A stretch of 64,000 nucleotides of DNA from Gammaproteobacteria bacterium (lineage in GTDB: Bacteria; Pseudomonadota; Gammaproteobacteria; SURF-13), in assembly GCA_030680605.1 (NCBI GenBank), contig JAUXUQ010000013.1, positions 1-64,000 of the forward strand. Direction: 5' to 3'. Below the pieces are notes generated by a model. That model worked only from the letters and a program-made list of their open reading frames with translations, had not been told where the DNA came from and searched no databases. Of this stretch, positions 56,155-64,000 are shown piece by piece; position 1 is the first letter of the stretch, and each line of letters opens with the position of its first letter. The position numbers and the translations under genes are program-made.

Positions 56155-56462
56155 ATACTCCCGATTGCTGTTTGACGCTGATCGCCCCCAAGGCACTGGA
56201 AGAAAACCTGCTCGACCTGCTGCTGGAGCATGACGCACTGGCCAGCGACTTCACAATCTCCGAGGTGGCGGGCCACGGGCGCACGGTGGCCTATCAGAGT
56301 AATACCGAAAAGGTGCGCGGCCATGCGCGGCAGGTGCGGATGCAAATCATCATGCAGCACGCCGATGCGCAAACCCTGTTGCACGACATCAAGCAGGCGC
56401 TACCGCGCGTCAACATTGTTTACCACATCACTCCGGTAACGGAATCGGGGAGTCTCCTGTGA
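56151..56462 (+). CDS. DUF3240-family PII-like protein
   Basis: The 103-residue protein (CCLTLIAPKALEENLLDLLLEHD...) fits DUF3240, small proteins with a ferredoxin-like/PII-like pattern found in czc-type efflux operons. VRGHARQVRMQIIMQHADAQTLLHDIKQALP forms the second half. The function is unknown; it may bind metal or a nucleotide. It overlaps the pump gene by four bases and the channel gene by four. Confidence 0.82.
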   Translation: MNTPDCCLTLIAPKALEENLLDLLLEHDALASDFTISEVAGHGRTVAYQSNTEKVRGHARQVRMQIIMQHADAQTLLHDIKQALPRVNIVYHITPVTESGSLL

Positions 56463-57793
56463 AACGCATTCTTGTATTAGCTGGTTTTCTTGGTGTCTGT
56501 ACCGTGGCTACGGCGGCAGAGCAGCCGTCGTTTACCGACGTACAGGGCCGCACTAGTGTCGCGGAAGGCAGGATGCCGGGAGCGACCGATTACCCTGATT
56601 TGCCGTCGCTAGCCGTGGTCACCGAGGTTATGGAGAACAGCCCGCAGGTCAAGGCCGCAGCGGCAGGCATTGAGCTGGAGCAGGCCAACGAACGCGGGCT
56701 CAACGCCGGGCCATACGAGTTCAATGTGACGCTGGGCGCAAAACAGCGCAACACCGACAGCGAGGGCAATTTCAACGAATGGGAGGCCGGGCTGGAGCGC
56801 GGCTTGCGCCTGCCCGGCAAGGCCCGCATTGATCAGCAGTTAGGTATACAGGGCGTGCGTCAGGCGCGGCTGGCGCTGGGCGATGCTTTACATGAGTCCG
56901 GCCGCACCCTGTTGCGCTCTTGGTTTAGCTGGCGGCAGGAACATGCACAGGTCAAGCAGTGGCAGGCACAGGTGGAGGTGTTGCAACAGCAATTGGGCAT
57001 CGTCAACAAACGCATTGAGGCGGGTGACGCCCCGGTGCTGGAACGTTCGCTCAGCGAGGCCGCACTGGCGCAGGCCACATACGCGCTCAAACAGGCCGAA
57101 CTGCGCGCGCAGATGGCGGCCACTGACATACAGCAACGCTATGTCGGGCTCACGCTGCCCGCTGATCCGGCATTTATGGCCCCGGAGCCGTTGCGCGAAA
57201 ATCTGGATTATTGGCGCACACGCATACTTGAGCACAACCACGAGCTGGCGCTGATACGCGGTGAAGTGGAGCGCGCACAACTGCACATCAACCGTGCCAG
57301 CGCCGACCGCACCCCCGACCCTACCGTGGGACTCAATACCTCGTCAGAAAGAAACGGCGCGGAACAGGTCACCGGATTATTCCTGTCCATCCCGTTGTCT
57401 GGTTCAGCACGGGCGGCCACACAATCAGCTGCGCTGGCGCAAGCCTCCATCTCCGCTCAAAACGAGGCCGACACCCTGCGCCGCCTCAACGCCGAGATCA
57501 TCAACACCTACGCCAGCGCCAGCAGCGCCTATGAGAGCTGGCAAAGCGCGCAAACGGCAGCAGACGCCATGCAACACAACGCCGGGCTCATGACTCGCGC
57601 CTACAGTCTGGGTGAAGCGAGTTTGAGCGAAACCCTGAACGCGCGTCGTCAAGCACTGGAAACCGGCCTCGCCGCTGCGCTGGCACAACTCAACGCGCGC
57701 GAAACACGTTACCGCTTAATGCTGGACGCGCATTTATTGTGGCCGCTCGACAAGGACGAAGACGCGGCGGACGCCGAGCATGTGCATTATTAG
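56459..57793 (+). CDS. Outer-membrane efflux channel (CzcC/TolC family)
   Basis: The 444-residue protein has a signal peptide (VLAGFLGVCTVATAAE) and the alpha-helical barrel pattern of outer-membrane factors, with two internally related halves rich in Ala, Gln and Glu. It completes the tripartite pump with the adaptor and RND genes. The C-terminus ends in acidic and His residues (DEDAADAEHVHY). Confidence 0.9.
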   Translation: MKRILVLAGFLGVCTVATAAEQPSFTDVQGRTSVAEGRMPGATDYPDLPSLAVVTEVMENSPQVKAAAAGIELEQANERGLNAGPYEFNVTLGAKQRNTDSEGNFNEWEAGLERGLRLPGKARIDQQLGIQGVRQARLALGDALHESGRTLLRSWFSWRQEHAQVKQWQAQVEVLQQQLGIVNKRIEAGDAPVLERSLSEAALAQATYALKQAELRAQMAATDIQQRYVGLTLPADPAFMAPEPLRENLDYWRTRILEHNHELALIRGEVERAQLHINRASADRTPDPTVGLNTSSERNGAEQVTGLFLSIPLSGSARAATQSAALAQASISAQNEADTLRRLNAEIINTYASASSAYESWQSAQTAADAMQHNAGLMTRAYSLGEASLSETLNARRQALETGLAAALAQLNARETRYRLMLDAHLLWPLDKDEDAADAEHVHY

Positions 57794-58204
57794 AATTCTC
57801 TGGCAGGCGTCACATTGCCCTCCTGCATTTTTGAGGCTTCATACCGAGCAAGTACCACTACATTTTCCGCCTTATGTACGCCAGCGCACAGAGTACTTTC
57901 GACAGAAGACACATAAATAGCAGCGTTACAACATAGTTAACGAACGGAAGGGTATCGAACTATTAATACTTAGAGGCTTACTGTCACAGCAACAGGCATC
58001 CTGCTCGCGGCATTTGCACTGGGCTCCGTCGCCGCACCCGGATAACCCCACAAACAACAAGCCCGGGCACGAGTAGCGGGCAACCAACACCTGATAGCAA
58101 GGTAAAGGCAAAGACCTGGTCAAGCAGGTACCAGCCCTTCAACTCAGGTCACATTGATTATATGACCCGCAACAGCGGGCCATTACTTAGCAAGCGTCGA
58201 GTGT
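57794..58204. other. Intergenic region after the efflux operon
   Basis: I see no intact gene. At about 57970-58040 the plus strand reads LTVTATGILLAAFALGSVAAPG and then a stop, like a leftover of an exported-protein start. A cysteine-rich open frame on the minus strand (57926-58123) is probably chance. The region is AT-richer than the operon before it. Confidence 0.4.
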
Positions 58205-59653
58205 ATGCACAATAAACTCCAATTCAAGGGTGATGCTAATATCCTCTTCCCTCCGAAGGTCCTCTCGAGCCGCCCTGTTACTGGCATCTTGTTGATTTGC
58301 CTGAGCCTGCTTACGGCCTGCGCATCACTGCCTGACACAAATGATTTTCTCGACACCTCCGTGCGCAAGCATAGCGCCCCGCGCCTCGAAAACGCCCGTG
58401 GCCCGCTGTCGGCGCAGCAAAGCAAAGCTATCCTAGACAAACTCAGCGCACAAGCTGGCAACCCCGATATCATGCAACGACATCTCGCTTTTACAGAAGC
58501 GATTGTCGAGAGTCCACTTGTAATTGGAAACCAGGTGCGGCTACTTCAGGATGGGCCGAGCACCTACAGCGCCATGTTCAGCGCTATTCAAAGCGCGAAG
58601 AATCATATCAACATGGAAACCTTTACCATCGAGGACGATGAGGTCGGACAACGCTTTGCGGATGCACTGATCGAGAAACAGCAGCAAGGGGTACAGGTTA
58701 GTTTGATTTACGATAGCGTCGGTTCGCTTGGAACCCCGGCGGCCTTCTTTGAGAGGCTCAAAGAGCATGGAATCGGCGTACTGGAATTCAATCCGATCAG
58801 TCCGCTCCAGGCGAAAAAAGCCTGGTCTTTAACGCATCGTGATCACCGCAAACTCCTCATCATTGATGGAACTACGTTATTTACCGGCGGCGTCAATATC
58901 AGCAAGGTCTACTCAAGCGCCCCCTTCAAGAGACGCGGAGCGGATGACGCTGAAAAAACTTCTACCGGCTGGCGCGATACCCATACCCGAATAGAAGGTC
59001 CAGTGGTGGCCGAATTTCAGAAGGAATTTCTGAAAACCTGGGAAAAACAAAAAGGCCAACTGCTCGCCGCAAGTAACTATTTTCCTGCTCTCACAAAAAA
59101 AGGTAATGATGTAGTACAGGCAGTCGCCACCTCACCTGATGACCCGTTAAGTTTGATTTATCTTACTCTGGTCTCCGCCATCACCCATGCCGAGTCATCA
59201 ATAAACCTGACAAACGCCTATTTCGTTCCTGACCAGCAACTGCTTGATGCGCTCAAAGACGCTGCGAAACGAGGCGTGAATGTAAAGATGGTACTCCCGA
59301 GCTATAGTGACTTCTGGCCCGTGTTTCATGCCGGCCGCTCTCATTATTCAGAGCTATTGGAGGCAGGGGTGAAAATTTATGAGCGGCGTGATGCCTTGCT
59401 GCACGCTAAAACCGCATCGATTGATGGTGTCTGGTCAACCATCGGATCAACCAATCTGGATTGGCGCAGTTTTCTGAACAATGACGAAATCAATGCTGTC
59501 GTTCTGGGCCGGGATTTTGCTGACGAAATGGAGTCGGCTTTCGAGAAAGATATTGCCCAATCTAACCCTATCATCCTGGAAGAGTGGCAAAAACGTCCGC
59601 TTAGCGTGCGCATGAAAGAAGCCGCTGCGCTCCTCTGGCAACGTTTACTATAA
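58205..59653 (+). CDS. Phospholipase D-superfamily lipoprotein (cardiolipin synthase-like)
   Basis: The 482-residue protein has a lipoprotein signal (ICLSLLTACAS, lipobox Cys near residue 38) and two HKD motifs, HRDHRKLLIID and HAKTASIDGVWSTIGSTN, each supplying His-Lys-Asp of the PLD active site. The arrangement with a membrane anchor and no long insertion fits cardiolipin synthase-type phosphatidyltransferases or exported PLD-like proteins. It has clearly lower GC and different codon use than its neighbours, so recent transfer is likely. It has no operon partner. Confidence 0.88.
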   Translation: MHNKLQFKGDANILFPPKVLSSRPVTGILLICLSLLTACASLPDTNDFLDTSVRKHSAPRLENARGPLSAQQSKAILDKLSAQAGNPDIMQRHLAFTEAIVESPLVIGNQVRLLQDGPSTYSAMFSAIQSAKNHINMETFTIEDDEVGQRFADALIEKQQQGVQVSLIYDSVGSLGTPAAFFERLKEHGIGVLEFNPISPLQAKKAWSLTHRDHRKLLIIDGTTLFTGGVNISKVYSSAPFKRRGADDAEKTSTGWRDTHTRIEGPVVAEFQKEFLKTWEKQKGQLLAASNYFPALTKKGNDVVQAVATSPDDPLSLIYLTLVSAITHAESSINLTNAYFVPDQQLLDALKDAAKRGVNVKMVLPSYSDFWPVFHAGRSHYSELLEAGVKIYERRDALLHAKTASIDGVWSTIGSTNLDWRSFLNNDEINAVVLGRDFADEMESAFEKDIAQSNPIILEEWQKRPLSVRMKEAAALLWQRLL

Positions 59654-60163
59654 TCATAGACAGCCTCTATCCCAGGGAGTGACACTCAAACACTACGCAC
59701 CCATCAAGGCTGCATTTTCTCTGCGTCCTGCCGATATCCTCGCATACCAGCAAGTAACCTGGATGAAACAACGTGGAATCCGGGAAGGATTATCCCGGGT
59801 TGCATTGCATTCCACCCAAGCTATGCGCTGAAGTCTTAGCTTACTGGCAACCGTGATATCAAGACGCGCGCCCTATATCCCCGCTGTTTGTTTCACTAGT
59901 GAATCGTCGCGAGTCGGACAGTCCGATCTTGGGGGAGGTATTCAAATCCAGCTGCGAGTCTCGTCGGATATCCGCCCTCTCGTTTGATCTTGATCATGAG
60001 GCTGAACTTCATCTGCAACCACAAGGCGTGAACACCCTTCTCCGCCAGATGCTGAGTCCAGCCACAATATCCAAACCATACTCCGGACCGGGCCTATAGA
60101 AACCCGATCCGTTGTTAATGGATAAGCCGTGACGCGTCCTTCATCAATGTCCCTTCTCCGAGA
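59654..60163. other. Intergenic region between PLD gene and katG
   Basis: No gene is convincing. At 59773-59817 there is an intergenic palindrome (GTGGAATCCGGGA against TCCCGGGTT...GCATTCCAC). A 66-codon open frame at 59899-60099 has no recognisable protein. Confidence 0.45.
59773..59817. repeat. Palindromic intergenic element
   Basis: The nested arms GTGGAATC... and ...GATTCCAC-like GCATTCCAC enclose an inner CCGGGA/TCCCGG pair. It is REP-like, without a gene. Confidence 0.5.
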
Positions 60164-62711
<2,548 letters not shown>

Positions 62712-63539
62712 TTACTCCGGTACGCTACCTGCTCGCCGCCTCTTGACCATATCTGCCAGTGGACGCAACGCGAGCGCCGCCAGCGGCAGCAGGCCCAGCA
62801 CCGCCACCATCGTGGTGCCGGTGGGCAAATCTGCCGCATAGGAGAGCCACAGGCCCGCGACGCTGCCTGTCAGACCCAGCAGGTATCCCAGCATCAGCCG
62901 CAGTGCCGGTGTCGCGGCCAGCAGCGTGGCGCTGAAGGCGGGAATGATAAGCAGGGCGAACACCAGCAGCACGCCGGCGATCTGCACCGCGAGCGTGATG
63001 ACCACGGCGAAGGACATGAAGAACAGCAGCTCGCGCCCGAAGGTAGTCTGCTTGCCGAACCCCAGCACTGCACTGCGTTTGCGCAACAGTATCTGCGCCG
63101 CCACTAATAAGGTATAGACGACGGCAATCACGCCGACTTCCTGCCAGCGCACCCACAGGATGTTGCCGTTGAGCAGGGTTTTCAGTTCTTCCATGCCCAC
63201 GCTGGAGCGGCTCAAAATCAGTATGGATAAAGCACTGGCCACCACATACACGCAGCCGATGGTGGCTTCGCGCGTGGTGATATCCGCTATCTTGCGCAGA
63301 CAGGCGCAACCCACGGCGGCGAGCAGCGCGGCGCCGAAGGCATACGCCAGGGCCGCGCTGCCGTGGGCGTCGTGGCCGAGCAGGAACGCCAGGCTCGCGC
63401 CCAGCGCCGCTACCTGAGCCAGGGCCAGGTCCACAAAGATGACGCCGCGCGCCAGCACGTGCAGCCCCAGATAGGTGTGCGTGATGATCATCAGCACGCT
63501 CAGGGCGAGTGCCGGCAGCAAGATCATCCAGCCTTCCAT
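62712..63539 (-). CDS. znuB: Zinc/manganese ABC transporter permease
   Basis: The 275-residue membrane protein (MEGWMILLPALALSVLMI...) has about eight helices and the GVIFVDLALAQVAALGASLAFLLGHD motif of the ABC-3 metal permeases (ZnuB/MntB/TroC). Its ATG overlaps the substrate-binding-protein TGA (ATGA). Zinc is the likely ion but manganese or iron is possible. The open frame extends upstream to 63896 in the wrong context for a start. Confidence 0.9.
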   Translation of the reverse strand: MEGWMILLPALALSVLMIITHTYLGLHVLARGVIFVDLALAQVAALGASLAFLLGHDAHGSAALAYAFGAALLAAVGCACLRKIADITTREATIGCVYVVASALSILILSRSSVGMEELKTLLNGNILWVRWQEVGVIAVVYTLLVAAQILLRKRSAVLGFGKQTTFGRELLFFMSFAVVITLAVQIAGVLLVFALLIIPAFSATLLAATPALRLMLGYLLGLTGSVAGLWLSYAADLPTGTTMVAVLGLLPLAALALRPLADMVKRRRAGSVPE

Positions 63540-64000
63540 CAGAGAGCGCCGGACTTTTGCAAGGCGGCGACGATGCCGTCGAACAGGTCGAAGTAGGTCG
63601 CAACCTCCGGCGCGCTCCCGACCGACTGCGGCAACACGGCGATCTTGATGCCGGTCTGTTCGGCGAGGTAGGTGGCCGAGCGCCGTTCGTAATAAGATTC
63701 CATAATCAATAACCCTATCTGGTCCGCCTTGATGCGCGCCACCAGCTTTTGCAGGTGGGCCGCGCCCGGCGCGATACCGGGCACGGGCTCCACCTGATCG
63801 ACTATATTCAGGCCAAAGGCATCGGCAAGATACAAGAACGAGCTGTGATAGGCGATCACCGGCTTGTCCTTGAGCGGCGCCAGCGCCGCTTGCCACGCCG
63901 CCATTCTGGCCTGCAAGTCCTGCTCGAAGCGGTTCAGGTTGATTTGATATTCCGCCGCATGCGCGCCATCCAGTGCGCTCAGCCTTGCGGCAATGGCCTG
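63539..64000 (-). CDS. znuA: Zinc/manganese ABC transporter substrate-binding protein, partial
   Basis: The C-terminal 153 residues of a cluster A-I metal-binding protein are present; the 5' end lies beyond the window. KDKPVIAYHSSFLYLADAFGL supplies a metal-binding His, and GLLIMESYYERRSATYLAEQTGI is the later family landmark. The reading frame is open to base 64000, so the TTG at 63916 is not a start. It overlaps znuB. Confidence 0.88.
   Translation of the reverse strand, partial: QAIAARLSALDGAHAAEYQINLNRFEQDLQARMAAWQAALAPLKDKPVIAYHSSFLYLADAFGLNIVDQVEPVPGIAPGAAHLQKLVARIKADQIGLLIMESYYERRSATYLAEQTGIKIAVLPQSVGSAPEVATYFDLFDGIVAALQKSGAL

Noticed and set aside
57926-58123. Cysteine-rich minus-strand frame near the metal efflux operon, considered as a metallothionein
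   Set aside because: The Cys spacing is irregular and the plus strand of the same bases reads like a remnant signal peptide; no ribosome-binding site is evident.
59899-60099. 66-codon plus-strand frame between the PLD gene and katG
   Set aside because: No family resemblance, no clear start context, and it lies in a decayed intergenic stretch.
63539-63896. Extended N-terminus for znuB reaching 63896
   Set aside because: The extension is Arg/Gly-rich and overlaps the conserved C-terminus of the binding protein in another frame; the ATG at 63539 with ATGA coupling is the better start.

Overview
The window reads as a Gram-negative chromosome segment, mostly from a GC-rich gammaproteobacterium. 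Supporting this are the rpe-gph-trpEGDC order, Coq7 (ubiquinone pathway), enterobacterial-type SpeD, rplM-rpsI, pstSCAB-phoU, an outer-membrane porin and several c-di-GMP proteins. The first 4.2 kb look different. L21 and L27 there resemble Verrucomicrobiota proteins, and they are followed by cysH instead of obgE. Either this block was transferred or the assembly is chimeric, with a change near the cysD/cysN boundary.

Layout. (1) 84-5448: AraC-type regulator, rplU-rpmA, and assimilatory sulfate genes (cysH, a TauE-type exporter, cysD, cysN). (2) 5549-20387: an unusual accessory region that looks like a biosynthetic cluster. It holds three CapK/PaaK-type adenylate-forming enzymes (one with an amber codon), an alkaline-phosphatase-superfamily hydrolase, a methyltransferase, a glycosyltransferase, a clavaminate-synthase-like Fe/2OG oxygenase, a P450, a hotdog-like protein, a cyanophycin-synthetase-like ATP-grasp protein with a ruined Mur-ligase part, and a chorismate-utilising enzyme. 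It is scarred by duplications, truncated gene copies and ghosts of a porin locus. (3) 20613-24341: DUF2283, HicAB, a porin, a YoeB/YefM-like pair and a VapBC-like pair, with dispersed hairpin repeats. (4) 24419-35018: a SEC-C protein, tRNA-Gln, a frameshifted four-helix-bundle gene among short repeats, rplM-rpsI, a ferredoxin, coq7, and one long minus-strand run rpe-gph-trpE-trpG-trpD-trpC-osmC-VOC-speD. (5) 35064-44461: two c-di-GMP signalling loci and the molybdopterin genes moaE, moaD and moaC. (6) 44589-57793: a cation exporter, the phosphate operon with Pho boxes, an orphan ABC ATPase and a heavy-metal RND efflux operon. (7) 58205-64000: an AT-richer phospholipase D-type lipoprotein, katG with an OxyR-like site, and znuB-znuA, cut by the window end.

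The most original content is region 2. A plausible reading is that a chorismate-derived or other carboxylic acid is activated by the CapK-type enzymes and joined to an amine by the ATP-grasp enzyme, with the oxygenases, methyltransferase, phosphohydrolase and glycosyltransferase tailoring the product. This is inference: no NRPS, PKS or carrier protein is visible. A second system of interest is a periplasmic-binding lipoprotein gene that overlaps a HAMP-GGDEF-EAL gene with no ABC transporter nearby, an arrangement like NspS/MbaA.
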